Below, piece by piece: positions 1 through 9,294 of a DNA stretch of 64,000 bases; the stretch's first letter is position 1; each line of letters starts with the position of its first letter. The position numbers and the translations under genes were made by a program. The notes beneath the pieces are model-generated. The model did not search any database. It was not told the DNA's origin and saw only the letters and a program-made list of their open reading frames with translations. The DNA is from Blautia pseudococcoides (lineage in GTDB: Bacteria > Bacillota > Clostridia > Lachnospirales > Lachnospiraceae). Where the stretch lies: NCBI RefSeq assembly GCF_001689125.2, contig NZ_CP015405.2:2955001-3019000 (forward strand). Direction: 5' to 3'.

Positions 1-3
1 ATA

Positions 4-1089
4 GTGGAAAATTCTTTTGATAAAAAGCTGGCGCAGCAGATTGTCGCCACGGTAAAGGATGTATGCGGACAGAATGTGAATTTTATTGATCGTACAGGGA
101 TGATTTATGCCAGTACGGATGAAAGAAGAATTGGTAGTTTTCATGAAATTGGAAAGCAGGCTGCAGAGAAGGGGGAAATGCTGGAGGTGGATACAGACAG
201 CCTGTTTGCCGGGACGCAGAAGGGTGTCAACCTGCCGGTCTTTCATAATGGCTCTTTTGTGGCTGTCATCGGTATCAGCGGACCGCCGGACCAGGTGCGC
301 AAATATGCTTATCTGGCTGAACGTATCACCGGCCTTTTGATTCGGGAAAGGGAACTGAATACTTTCAGCCGTACCCAGGCAGAGAAAATGAATTATGTGA
401 TCCATTCCCTTATCAACCGGGAAAATCTGTCTCAGGCTTATCTTCTGGATACACTGGAACAATTTCATGTGAACAAAAATGGCAGTTACAGAATTCTTCT
501 CATTCATATCCACTCCGGCAGAACACCTATGAATACTGCGGAAGCAGAACAAAACATACAGCAGATGTTTGCCAAAACCGGTATTACGCTCTGCACGTTT
601 CATTATCCCAGTGAATATCTGGCTGTTATGGACAGCAGCAGATTTCCGTTGATTTCGCCTGTTCTCGCAGAGTTCGCCTGCCAACAGGACGGACGGCTGA
701 AAATCTCTGTGGGAAAAAGCTGCCCTGTCTTTCAGTTGTCAGAGTCTTATGAAACGGGGACTGCTGCACAAAAAAGTATTGCCTCCTCCACCGACCGGCA
801 TTATGCGGTCTTTGATGACCTCACCCTGGAACTCATACTCTCCTCCGTGGAGGAGGGCTGCAAAGCGGAATATCTTCGGAAAACACTGGATGCCCTGGAT
901 GCAGAAGATATTTCCCTGCTTTCTGTATATTTTGAGGAGGATATGTCTCTTGGACATACCAGCAGCAGGCTGTTCCTGCATAAGAATACACTCCAATATA
1001 AGCTGGACCGTATTTACAAAAAATGCGGACTGAATCCCCGAAAATTTCGTGACGCAGTGGTTCTGTATCTGGCATTGAAGCTGGCCTGA
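4..1089 (+). CDS. CdaR-type sugar-diacid transcriptional regulator
   Basis: A 361-residue protein with the CdaR layout: an N-terminal sugar-diacid recognition domain (about residues 5-135), a degenerate middle domain and a C-terminal PucR-type helix-turn-helix (about residues 300-360, including LHKNTLQYKLDRI). In the family, CdaR senses glycerate or related sugar acids and activates their uptake and catabolism genes. Here a GTG at position 4 is used as start, but the frame is still open at the window edge, so the true start may lie outside. The target operon is not visible; the aldonate locus 7 kb away has its own GntR regulator. The family call is firm, the ligand is unknown. Confidence 0.85.
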   Translation: MENSFDKKLAQQIVATVKDVCGQNVNFIDRTGMIYASTDERRIGSFHEIGKQAAEKGEMLEVDTDSLFAGTQKGVNLPVFHNGSFVAVIGISGPPDQVRKYAYLAERITGLLIRERELNTFSRTQAEKMNYVIHSLINRENLSQAYLLDTLEQFHVNKNGSYRILLIHIHSGRTPMNTAEAEQNIQQMFAKTGITLCTFHYPSEYLAVMDSSRFPLISPVLAEFACQQDGRLKISVGKSCPVFQLSESYETGTAAQKSIASSTDRHYAVFDDLTLELILSSVEEGCKAEYLRKTLDALDAEDISLLSVYFEEDMSLGHTSSRLFLHKNTLQYKLDRIYKKCGLNPRKFRDAVVLYLALKLA

Positions 1090-1116
1090 CAGCCTCCGGT
1101 CCCATGGCGGCTGTCA
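1087..1116. terminator. Convergent-gene hairpin
   Basis: A perfect 8-bp inverted repeat (TGACAGCC and GGCTGTCA) lies exactly between the convergent ends of the regulator and the HAD gene. The following T-run is weak, so a bidirectional terminator is only plausible. Confidence 0.4.
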
Positions 1117-1782
1117 CTTCCGGTTTTCTATGATAGGAAGTGCCTCCGGCAGTGAGTGTATCACTGTGATTCCATGGCAGGTTTTACCGCCTTTTCTGTC
1201 CAGCAGCACAGGGGTGATCCCTGCTCTGGAAGCCCCTTCCACATCTGAAGTGAGGGAATCTCCGATATGGATGACCTCCTCTGGGCATAGGCCGCTTACC
1301 TCCAGCGCTTTCAAAAAGATCTCTCGGTGGGGCTTATATGCCCTAACCATGTCTCCGCAGATTATTCCCGCGGGGTGCAGGTTCTTGTCACGCATGCCCT
1401 CCTCCACGTAAGAAAGACCGTTGTTGCTGATAACGTAGATCGGAACACTGCATCTTTCAAAGAATTCCTTTGTGTCGGGAAATGCCGGGGCGTACGCCCA
1501 GAAACGCTGGCAGAGCCGGTGCAGGTCCTGGAAATCTTCCTTCAGATGGATTTTTGCTGCACACTCCTCCAGTGCTTTATCCACAATCTCATCCTCTGTA
1601 ATATAGTTTTCTTTATAACTGACAGCCTCAAAAGTTTTTATCAGCTTCCACCAGTAGGCCAGCATTGCCTCCATACTCTCAATGTCGCTGTTTTTGTAAC
1701 ACCGTCTCAGCATCTCCATGCCGTCCGGGCCGCCCTCCTCAATGATGGTGCCTGTATAATCTAAGAATACTGCTTTTATCAT
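1114..1782 (-). CDS. HAD-superfamily hydrolase
   Basis: A 222-residue haloacid-dehalogenase-fold protein. Motif I is LDYTGT with nucleophile Asp8. Motif II is the Ser/Asn at VISNNG, motif III the lysine in AYKPHREIF, and motif IV the aspartates in IHIGDSLTSDVEGA. A helical cap lies between motifs I and II. The second Asp of the usual DxD phosphatase signature is Thr10 (DYT), as in P-type ATPases (DKTGT), so simple phosphomonoesterase activity cannot be assumed. It ends convergently with the upstream regulator and stands alone. Family confident, substrate unknown. Confidence 0.85.
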   Translation of the reverse strand: MIKAVFLDYTGTIIEEGGPDGMEMLRRCYKNSDIESMEAMLAYWWKLIKTFEAVSYKENYITEDEIVDKALEECAAKIHLKEDFQDLHRLCQRFWAYAPAFPDTKEFFERCSVPIYVISNNGLSYVEEGMRDKNLHPAGIICGDMVRAYKPHREIFLKALEVSGLCPEEVIHIGDSLTSDVEGASRAGITPVLLDRKGGKTCHGITVIHSLPEALPIIENRK

Positions 1783-1821
1783 CTCTCTGCTCCTTGTCTT
1801 TTCTGTTGGATAAAATATCCT

Positions 1822-2589
1822 TTATGCCAGAAAAATTTCATTCTCTTTTCTGCCGGCACAAGTCTTTTTCATTTTTGCAGCGGCAGCCTTCAGCATAATG
1901 TTGTTTACCCCTCTGGCCTTCTGCGGACAGACGGAAATACAGCGCATGCAGGATATACATGTTTCCTTGTCCGTCTCTGACGGGTTCGGCCGGGCAATTG
2001 CCCCCACCGGACATTTTTCCGCACAGACTCCGCATTTTGTACAGGATTTATTAGCTTTGGGCTTTAAGGGGATTCCGTTGTAGCTTCTGTAGGGTTTATT
2101 TCCCGGTACCTTTACTTCCCCTTCTCTATCCTGTCTCTCAAGCTTCTTTTTTATACTTCCTGCAAATCCCTGCAGCTCTGCCCTGTCTGCTTCATCCGGC
2201 CTTCCTGTACCAAACTGCCTCATAACAGAATGTTCCGCCACAGCCGCTATTGCCGCTGTGCAGTGAAATCCGGCACCTGTAAGTGCCTCCCTAAGCTCCA
2301 GCAGTGTGTCATCATAAGCCCTGTTTCCATATACTGCAGCGAGAACAGCCTGCGCCCCCCGGCCGTTCATCCGTCCAAGCGCGTCCAGGGCTTCCTTCGG
2401 CACTCTTCCCCCATAAGAGGGGACTCCCACAATGCAGATATCCTCTTTTTCAAAAGTATACTTCTTGTAGTCTGCTCCAAAGACTGCCAGATCAATCTCC
2501 TGCTTTTCTTCTTCCCAGACGCTGCTCAGAATATCCGTCACCTTTTCCGTTCCCCCTGTAGGGCTGAAATAAATATTATATATTTTCAT
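1822..2589 (-). CDS. EFR1-family flavodoxin/ferredoxin
   Basis: A 255-residue fusion of a flavodoxin-like domain (about residues 1-150, FMN phosphate loop SPTGGTEK near residue 9) with a bacterial ferredoxin domain. The latter has two 4Fe-4S clusters, CTKCGVCAEKCP and CISCMRCISVCP (about residues 185-225). This is the EFR1 arrangement common in anaerobic Firmicutes, a soluble electron carrier of undefined partner. It lies just downstream of the ribonucleotide reductase on the same strand, but a strong terminator separates them, so co-transcription is unlikely. Whether it feeds electrons to that reductase is only a thought from proximity. Confidence 0.88.
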   Translation of the reverse strand: MKIYNIYFSPTGGTEKVTDILSSVWEEEKQEIDLAVFGADYKKYTFEKEDICIVGVPSYGGRVPKEALDALGRMNGRGAQAVLAAVYGNRAYDDTLLELREALTGAGFHCTAAIAAVAEHSVMRQFGTGRPDEADRAELQGFAGSIKKKLERQDREGEVKVPGNKPYRSYNGIPLKPKANKSCTKCGVCAEKCPVGAIARPNPSETDKETCISCMRCISVCPQKARGVNNIMLKAAAAKMKKTCAGRKENEIFLA

Positions 2590-2611
2590 CTTCTATCCTC
2601 ACCTTCACCTT

Positions 2612-2649
2612 AAAAAACCGCCGCACAGTCTGTTTTCAAACTGTACGGC
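2612..2649 (-). terminator. Rho-independent terminator of nrdJ
   Basis: On the minus strand a near-perfect 10-bp stem (GCCGTACAGT with ACTGTGCGGC) is followed by GGTTTTTT, 30 nt past the reductase stop codon. This is a canonical intrinsic terminator. Confidence 0.8.
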
Positions 2650-2677
2650 TGTCCTCTGGATCATAACCCGTAAATCC

Positions 2678-4948
2678 TTAATGGCATTTACTCCATCCGC
2701 AGCTCTTACAGATATTGCAGCCCTCCTCAAAGACGAGGGGTTCGCCGCACTCCGGGCAGTACATTCTCTCTGTCTCCGCTTCGGTTACAGCTTTGGCTTT
2801 TGGGGCCTTCTTGTGTGAACGGCTGCCTTCCTCTTTTTTTCTCTGGGCAAGTTCTGCCTGCATTTCATTATACATATCCATCAAGGCATTTCCCACCGCC
2901 ATAGGACAGCACGCTCCTTTGCTGGTATCCTTTCTGGTCACACGGCGCGCTGTGTAGGAAGGGCAGGAACCGCTGGAATTGAGCTGGTCCACAATGGTTT
3001 CAATATCAATCCCCCCTCTGGCACTGATGGAGATCATTCTGGATAGTCCTACCATAAAGTTGTTGCAGCCTCCTGTGGAGCCTTTGCTCAGATAAGTTTC
3101 CAAAAGCGCGCCTGTATGGGGATCAAATAACGCGATGCAGTGAAGGCTTCCGCATCCGGTAATGAGTTTGCGCTTTTTGCCTACCACGTCGTCTGTGACC
3201 AGGATGATATCGCCCCTCTTCAGCCCTTCTCCCGCAGCCACTTTCTTGGTCTCCTTGGTGTTCAGGATCCCGGTCCGCCTGCAGCCGTCACGGAAGATGG
3301 TGATTCCTTTTAACCCGCTCTCATAGGCGTAAAGATACAGGCTCTCCGTCTCCTCCACAGTAAAGCTGCCCGGCACATTCACCGTAGAGCTTATGGACGC
3401 GTCAATATGCTTCTGCCATACAGACTGCATATCAATCCTCTGACGGTAATCCAGTGTCATGGCTGTGACAAAGTATTCCGGCAGGGATTTGTCATCCTTT
3501 ATTTCAAACCGTTTCATATAGTTTTCCACAATCTTAGTGTACACCTTGTAATAGACATCCGTTCCATGCAGGGATTCTGTTTTCCGCTCATAAAAATTGG
3601 CATACACAGGTTCAATTCCCCCGGAAATCCCCAGCATGGTGGACAGGGTTCCCGTTGGGGCTATGGTCAGAAGCTGTGAATTACGCAGGCCGTATTTGCT
3701 CACAAGGCCTCTTGTCTTCTCTGTGGTATTTGCCGTAAAATATGGCGTCTCCATGATCTCGTCCACACAGCAGGCCGGAAAAGCGCCCTTGTCCCTGGCA
3801 AGCTTCGCGGAGGCAGCAATGGCTGCATCTGCCATGGCAAATCCAATCTTGTCGCACATCTCCACAGCTTCGGCCTCCCCATAGGTAATCCCCAGCTTAA
3901 TAAGCGCATCTGCAAGCCCCATGATACCGAGCCCAATCTGGCGCCATTTTTCCACGCTTTTTCTCTGCTCGTCCAAAGGATGCAGGGGCAGACCTTCTTC
4001 CAGAACCTCATTCAGCGCATTTACAGATGCCTGGACACAATTCTTAAAGCTGTCAAAATCAAAGAAGGCGGTGTCCGTAAACGCATTCTCAACAAATTCT
4101 GCCAGATTCACACTTCCCAGCAGACAGCTTCCCCCTGCCGGGAGCGGTTCCTCGGCGCATGGATTTACACCGGCATAGACAAAATCCTCCGTATTACTTA
4201 ACAGATTCCAGCCTGTAATGCGGTCCCAGAACAGCGCACCCGGCTCTGCATAATCCCAGTTCGTCTCCGCAATCCTTCTGAACAGCTCCCTGGCATTGAC
4301 AGTCTTCTCGATCACTTCCCCTGTCACTTCCCTGGTGTACCGCAGAAGATAATCCTTATTTTCCTTTACCGCTTCCATAAAATCCTCATGGATACGGATG
4401 GAGATATTTGCCTTTGTCACTTTGTCCAGGTCTGTCTTCAGATCAATGAACTCCTGCACATCCGGATGGGAACAGTCAATGGAGATCATCAGCGCCCCGC
4501 GCCTTCCATTCTGCCCGATCAGAGAAGTAACTAAAGAATACAGCTCCATAAAAGACACAGACCCGCTGGTCTCCTTGGCCGCATTGTTGATTTTTGCTCC
4601 CCTGGGACTTAATTTTGATATGTCAATGCCGCATCCGCCGCCATAACTATAGGTGCGCGCCAGTTTTTTTGCACAGTCAAAAATACTTTCTATTTCATCC
4701 TCAGGGGGCGCAATCACATAACAGTTGGAGTATGTCACCTTTCTGTTCTGTTTTTGAAGACCTCTGTTTGAGAGAATCCTTCCGCCAAACAGGAATTTTT
4801 TCTGTCTGATATACGCTCCAATCTCTTCATTTCCCCCGCTGATCCTTGTAAGCCAAGCCTCGAAATCCTCGTTTTCACAGCAGTATTTCTTTGTCCAGAT
4901 ATCCATTCCGAGCTGGTTCTCCTCACCCAGCCACTCTTCTATTGTCAT
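2678..4948 (-). CDS. nrdJ: Adenosylcobalamin-dependent (class II) ribonucleoside-diphosphate reductase
   Basis: A 756-residue class II reductase making deoxyribonucleotides with a cobalamin-derived thiyl radical and no oxygen. Visible active-site signatures are the first redox cysteine in SNCYV (Cys76), the catalytic triad NPCAEE (Asn262, Cys264, Glu266), a second cysteine in GSCLLGSVNL (Cys275) and the phosphate loop IAPTGT. The C-terminus is a TSCPD-type extension ending in a zinc-ribbon-like cluster (CPECG, CNICKSCGWSKC) that would carry the thiol shuttle. The length is typical of the compact NrdJ form. It is monocistronic with its own terminator. No cobalamin riboswitch was found in the 139 nt before the start. 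Confidence 0.92.
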   Translation of the reverse strand: MTIEEWLGEENQLGMDIWTKKYCCENEDFEAWLTRISGGNEEIGAYIRQKKFLFGGRILSNRGLQKQNRKVTYSNCYVIAPPEDEIESIFDCAKKLARTYSYGGGCGIDISKLSPRGAKINNAAKETSGSVSFMELYSLVTSLIGQNGRRGALMISIDCSHPDVQEFIDLKTDLDKVTKANISIRIHEDFMEAVKENKDYLLRYTREVTGEVIEKTVNARELFRRIAETNWDYAEPGALFWDRITGWNLLSNTEDFVYAGVNPCAEEPLPAGGSCLLGSVNLAEFVENAFTDTAFFDFDSFKNCVQASVNALNEVLEEGLPLHPLDEQRKSVEKWRQIGLGIMGLADALIKLGITYGEAEAVEMCDKIGFAMADAAIAASAKLARDKGAFPACCVDEIMETPYFTANTTEKTRGLVSKYGLRNSQLLTIAPTGTLSTMLGISGGIEPVYANFYERKTESLHGTDVYYKVYTKIVENYMKRFEIKDDKSLPEYFVTAMTLDYRQRIDMQSVWQKHIDASISSTVNVPGSFTVEETESLYLYAYESGLKGITIFRDGCRRTGILNTKETKKVAAGEGLKRGDIILVTDDVVGKKRKLITGCGSLHCIALFDPHTGALLETYLSKGSTGGCNNFMVGLSRMISISARGGIDIETIVDQLNSSGSCPSYTARRVTRKDTSKGACCPMAVGNALMDMYNEMQAELAQRKKEEGSRSHKKAPKAKAVTEAETERMYCPECGEPLVFEEGCNICKSCGWSKCH

Positions 4949-5105
4949 AACATCGCTCCTTATCCAGATTTAGTCAACGATTTTTATATTACCACAATAT
5001 ATAGGGCAAATCAAGGTTCGAACCATAAGTTTTACACGGTTGTCTTTAAATTTAGGTACATAACTCCTTTTGCTCTAATATACTAAATTGATTGGAGGTA
5101 TTGCT

Positions 5106-7592
5106 ATGTCTGAAAACAAAATTCCCTGTCCCTTCCAGGGTCCGGGACAACAAAACCCTGAATTTATAGGCGGATATGACATGATCCGACCTACCGATAA
5201 TCCCCAGGAATCCGATTACTGGATCTCTTCCGGAGAAACTGTCGTATACGATGCAGGTGAGAATATGGGTTCCGGCGGAAATCTGCACTTTTCTGACCGG
5301 CTTCGCATCTCAAAAGGTGCCGTGGGCGGCTGTACCAGCACGGTCACCCTTGATATAGAAGGAAACCCGCTGATGTATTCTTACTATCCGCCCCACTCCC
5401 TGGATATTATATTTGTGCTGGACGTGACAGCCAGCATGATGTCAGGGGGGAGCCGGAAAATGGCACTTGCCAAAAGAGCGCTGATACAGACCATAGAAAT
5501 GCTCTGGCAAAAAAACAGGGAAACGGTTATCACTATCATCCCCTTCGCCCGGGATGCCTACATTCCCCAACCGGAGGGCGGCCTTTCCTACAATTATCTG
5601 GGCACCTTGTTCACCTGGAGGCGGTCCACTACCGGCGGCAACATGATAGGACAGATTCTTGGCTACCGGAACGGCAGCTATGTGTCTGCCACAGATATCC
5701 CGGCTTACATGCAGAATTCCGAACCGATCGCTGCCAGTGCGGAACTGAGCCTTTATAATTATTACAATTATTATAAGATCCGGTATTCTGATATTTATAA
5801 CGCTGACGGCAGCCCAAAACCTGACACCGTTCTGGAGGATTATCTGGCCTCCGTATATGCGCAGAACCCTCAGGCTTATACCGGGAATTTTATAGAAGCC
5901 GTGGCAGACAATAGAGAACTGACTCCGGCCCAGCTCCCCTACAGCATGCATGACAATGGGTACCAAAACAATACGATCCTGGATAACCTGATCTGGGCAA
6001 TCCCATACGGCGAGGATACCAACACGGAAGCAGGGCTCAGGGAGGCCTACAGCTTTTTTAAGACACCAGGATTTGCCCGGTCGGAGGATATTCTGAGAAG
6101 GGCTGTGATCCTCATAACGGACGGCCAGGCCAACCGTTCCATAAACCCTGCATATTCCCAGATCTACGCACAGCCTGACAGCGTGGACAGCGACTTTTTC
6201 CCGGACATTCCCGGCAGCCCATGGAGATACTTTATGTATCTGCAGCAGACATTGCCGAATCTGATCTCTGAGATTGGAAACCGTTCAGCCACTTATGATG
6301 AATTGATACTTGCCCTTCAGCGCGCCTGGCAGATATCAGAAAAACTTAAGGACCCAAAGGACGGCAATGCATCCGTATTCGTACTGGGTATAGAAATAGG
6401 CGCACAGTCCCCCGGTCCGTATACAAGGGAGAACGTTCTGGATATCATGCGCACCATTGCCACCACAGGCTCCTATCTGCATGAGGCAGCGGAGAACGGT
6501 TCCGAGAATCCCATCATTGAGGAGCTGGAACGTCTTGTAAAAAATCTTCTGGTTCTGACCGGAAGTCTTCGGGTCACGATCACAGATACCATCAATACCG
6601 CTCTTTTTGACTATGTACCCGGTACGCTCCGCATCAGCGGCACACAGGACGGCATAAAGCTGAAATCCAAAAGTGCCCCTGACATTACAGACCCCTCCGA
6701 CCCGGATTACACTGTCTATGAAAAGCCGGCGCTTCTGCCGGATGTCAGTGATGGCAATGTGGCAGGCGGTGTCATCACTGTTGACCTGGGGGCAGTGCCC
6801 TTCCCCATTGCCTCCTCTGACAGCCAGGCGAAAGTACGCTTAATGTATGAGATAAAAGGCAAAGGCTCCGCGTACGGAACCCATCTGCATACAGACAATG
6901 ACAGGGAAACCTATGCTTCCTATTCAGAGCCCAGCCATCCCACAGCGGACAACAGTGACCTTACCTACAGCGGTCCGCCCCGCAGTCTCTATTTCCAGAC
7001 CCCTGTAGTGTTCTGCCGCCCTGCCTATACAGTGGAAAAATTTGTGGGCATTTCCCCGGAAAATACCAAATATAAATCTCTGGAAATCCCTGCCTGCCAA
7101 ACAGCATTCTATCGCGTTGCAGTGGGAAACCACACAGATTCTGAGGCCGCCTTCCCTCTGCTCTACGAGGCGTCAGGTGCGGCCACCTTGGAAGAAGCCA
7201 TACACAGCACAGACCGGCGGATTCTGGCGGAAAACCTGACCGTCCCAGCCAACAGCGTCCGGGAATTTACTTTCCGGTATAAAACAGACTGCTGTGACCA
7301 CATCATTCCTGATTTTGCCGTTCTGGAAACCCCAAGCGGTCTTCTCTATGACAATGCTTCCATTAAAGTACAAGACGGTTTTGCAAGTTATGTGATCCAG
7401 TATCTGGACCGCCGTACAGGCAGACGCATCTGCCCTGACAAACTGGTGGAAAATGTCAGTGCATGTACAAAAATCCCTGTATGCCGGTGCATCCGGCGTA
7501 TCCCCTGCTGGAGATTTGTGGGCGCCTCTGCCTGCTGCCTTGATTTATGCAAAGGTGACCATGTTTTGAAACTATACTATGTACACAGATAG
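5106..7592 (+). CDS. Large von Willebrand factor A domain protein
   Basis: An 828-residue protein starting at ATG 5106, preceded by GGAGG; an upstream in-frame TTG at 5088 is rejected because this ribosome site fits only the ATG. A VWA domain begins near residue 100 with a MIDAS-like DVTAS (usual DxSxS) and continues past residue 400 (ILITDGQANRS). Beta-rich segments follow that resemble DUF11/isopeptide repeats (about 490-760), then a short degenerate MucBP-like end. Such layouts belong to surface adhesins, yet no signal peptide, sortase motif or membrane segment is visible. Secretion route and role are unknown. It is flanked by a terminator and appears monocistronic. Confidence 0.75.
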   Translation: MSENKIPCPFQGPGQQNPEFIGGYDMIRPTDNPQESDYWISSGETVVYDAGENMGSGGNLHFSDRLRISKGAVGGCTSTVTLDIEGNPLMYSYYPPHSLDIIFVLDVTASMMSGGSRKMALAKRALIQTIEMLWQKNRETVITIIPFARDAYIPQPEGGLSYNYLGTLFTWRRSTTGGNMIGQILGYRNGSYVSATDIPAYMQNSEPIAASAELSLYNYYNYYKIRYSDIYNADGSPKPDTVLEDYLASVYAQNPQAYTGNFIEAVADNRELTPAQLPYSMHDNGYQNNTILDNLIWAIPYGEDTNTEAGLREAYSFFKTPGFARSEDILRRAVILITDGQANRSINPAYSQIYAQPDSVDSDFFPDIPGSPWRYFMYLQQTLPNLISEIGNRSATYDELILALQRAWQISEKLKDPKDGNASVFVLGIEIGAQSPGPYTRENVLDIMRTIATTGSYLHEAAENGSENPIIEELERLVKNLLVLTGSLRVTITDTINTALFDYVPGTLRISGTQDGIKLKSKSAPDITDPSDPDYTVYEKPALLPDVSDGNVAGGVITVDLGAVPFPIASSDSQAKVRLMYEIKGKGSAYGTHLHTDNDRETYASYSEPSHPTADNSDLTYSGPPRSLYFQTPVVFCRPAYTVEKFVGISPENTKYKSLEIPACQTAFYRVAVGNHTDSEAAFPLLYEASGAATLEEAIHSTDRRILAENLTVPANSVREFTFRYKTDCCDHIIPDFAVLETPSGLLYDNASIKVQDGFASYVIQYLDRRTGRRICPDKLVENVSACTKIPVCRCIRRIPCWRFVGASACCLDLCKGDHVLKLYYVHR

Positions 7593-7601
7593 ACGAAAAG
7601 A

Positions 7602-7631
7602 ACTGCGCATAAACGTTTGTTTATGCGCAGT
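7602..7631. terminator. Bidirectional intrinsic terminator
   Basis: A perfect 12-bp stem (ACTGCGCATAAA with TTTATGCGCAGT, 6-nt loop) sits between the convergent VWA and uxaA genes, with T-rich sequence on both outer sides. Confidence 0.7.
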
Positions 7632-7799
7632 CTTGTCTTCTTATTCTACACAGTCATCCTTGGCCGTTGGAAAGGTGGACGGGGATGCCCTGTAATTTTT
7701 CAGGCTGATCCCGTATCTCTTTGTCAAAACAGGACTCTAATCTGTGTAATTGATCCTCATAACCAAAGAATCTTTGTTCTGCATACATGGATATTCTTA

Positions 7800-9284
7800 T
7801 TACAGAGTCACACCCTGTTTGAAGATTGCAATGTCATGATACCCGGCTGTTTCCGCCTTGACTTTTTCCCCGGATGCCACCCGGATAATATAACGGAATA
7901 ATTCTTCTGCCAGTTCCTCTTTCGTCTTATCCTCCACCATCCTGCCCGCATTAAAATCAATCCAGTTTGTTTTGTAAGAAGATAATCCGGAATTAGAAGA
8001 GATCTTTACAGTGGGAACAAGAGATGCAAACGGTGTTCCCCTTCCGGTTGTGAACAATACGATCTGCGCTCCGGAAACCGCCAATGCGGTGGAAGCAACC
8101 AGATCATTTCCCGGTGCCGACAAAAGGTTCAGCCCTTTTTTCCTGACCCGCTCAGTGTATTTTAACACATCCGTCACAGGTGCAGAACCTGATTTCTGGG
8201 TGCAGCCAAGAGACTTGTCTTCCAGTGTGGAAATTCCTCCTTTTTTATTTCCGGGGGATGGATTTTCATAGATCGTCTGGTTATGGCTTGTGAAATAGTC
8301 CTTGAAATCATTGATGAGATGAACGGTCTTTTCAAATACTTCTCTGTTTTCGCATCGGTTCATAAGAATGGTTTCCGCCCCGAACATCTCCGGAACCTCC
8401 GTGAGTATGGTTGTTCCCCCTTTTGAGATGAGAAGGTCGGAAAAAGCTCCCACCACCGGATTTGCCGTGATACCTGACAGGCCGTCTGAACCGCCGCATT
8501 TCATGCCGATGATCAATTCCCCTGCATCGCATTCTTCTCTGACACATTTATCTGCATTTTTGTAGAGATCTCCAAGCAAAGCCAGTGCTTCCTCTATCTC
8601 ATCCTCCGTATCCTGGCATTGTAAAAATTTCACCCGGTCCTCATCATACCCGCCGATATATTCTTTCAAGACAGGAATGTTACAGTTCTCACAGCCAAGC
8701 CCCAGTACAAGAACCCCTCCGGCATTTGGATGATGGATCATATCAGCCAGAACTCTTCTTGTATTTTCCTGATCATCCCCCATCTGGGAACAGCCGTAAG
8801 GATGGGCAAACGCCACAATTTCCTCCACATTTCCAAGAGGGAACCGCTTTTTGGCTTCCTGCTCTATGGCCTTTGCCACAGACGAGACACATCCCACTGT
8901 AGGAAGGATCCAAAGTTCATTCCGTACCCCCACGGTGCCGTCGGCCCGCCTGTATCCCATAAAAGAAGCTTTTTTGCCCGCCAGCCCTTTGAACGAAACC
9001 GGTTCGTATCGGTACTCCAGCACCTCACCCAGTGAAGTTTTCAGATTGTGGACATGAATCCAATTCCCCTTCAAAATATCTTCTTTTGCGTAACCTATGG
9101 TGGCGCCATATTTTACCACAGGTGTTCCCTTTACAATATCACAGAGGGCAAATTTATGCCCCTGGGGAATATCTTCAAGAAGTGTGATCTCCCTATTGTC
9201 CACTGTTATGGATGTTCCTTTCTCCAGTGGCTTTAAGGCAACTGCTGCCATGTCTTCCCTGTTGATCTTAATAAAATCCTGCAT
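7800..9284 (-). CDS. uxaA: Altronate dehydratase
   Basis: A 494-residue UxaA-family enzyme that dehydrates D-altronate to 2-keto-3-deoxy-D-gluconate in hexuronate/aldonate breakdown. It has a small N-terminal SAF domain (about residues 1-95) and the large catalytic UxaA domain (about 105-494), with the family cysteines in HPYGCSQMGDD, LGCENC and MKCGGSDGLSG. The ATG at 9284 is chosen over an upstream in-frame start because AAGGAGAG lies 7-8 nt before it. It follows uxaB by 10 nt in one operon, which carries a predicted GntR operator at its promoter. Confidence 0.92.
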   Translation of the reverse strand: MQDFIKINREDMAAVALKPLEKGTSITVDNREITLLEDIPQGHKFALCDIVKGTPVVKYGATIGYAKEDILKGNWIHVHNLKTSLGEVLEYRYEPVSFKGLAGKKASFMGYRRADGTVGVRNELWILPTVGCVSSVAKAIEQEAKKRFPLGNVEEIVAFAHPYGCSQMGDDQENTRRVLADMIHHPNAGGVLVLGLGCENCNIPVLKEYIGGYDEDRVKFLQCQDTEDEIEEALALLGDLYKNADKCVREECDAGELIIGMKCGGSDGLSGITANPVVGAFSDLLISKGGTTILTEVPEMFGAETILMNRCENREVFEKTVHLINDFKDYFTSHNQTIYENPSPGNKKGGISTLEDKSLGCTQKSGSAPVTDVLKYTERVRKKGLNLLSAPGNDLVASTALAVSGAQIVLFTTGRGTPFASLVPTVKISSNSGLSSYKTNWIDFNAGRMVEDKTKEELAEELFRYIIRVASGEKVKAETAGYHDIAIFKQGVTL

Positions 9285-9294
9285 ACTCTCTCCT

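Noticed and set aside
4981..5040. tRNA-like GGTTCGAACC segment
   Set aside because: No acceptor stem, anticodon arm or CCA-compatible end could be built around it.
4949..5105. Possible cobalamin riboswitch before the B12-dependent ribonucleotide reductase
   Set aside because: Only 139-157 nt are available and no B12-box-like core was seen.
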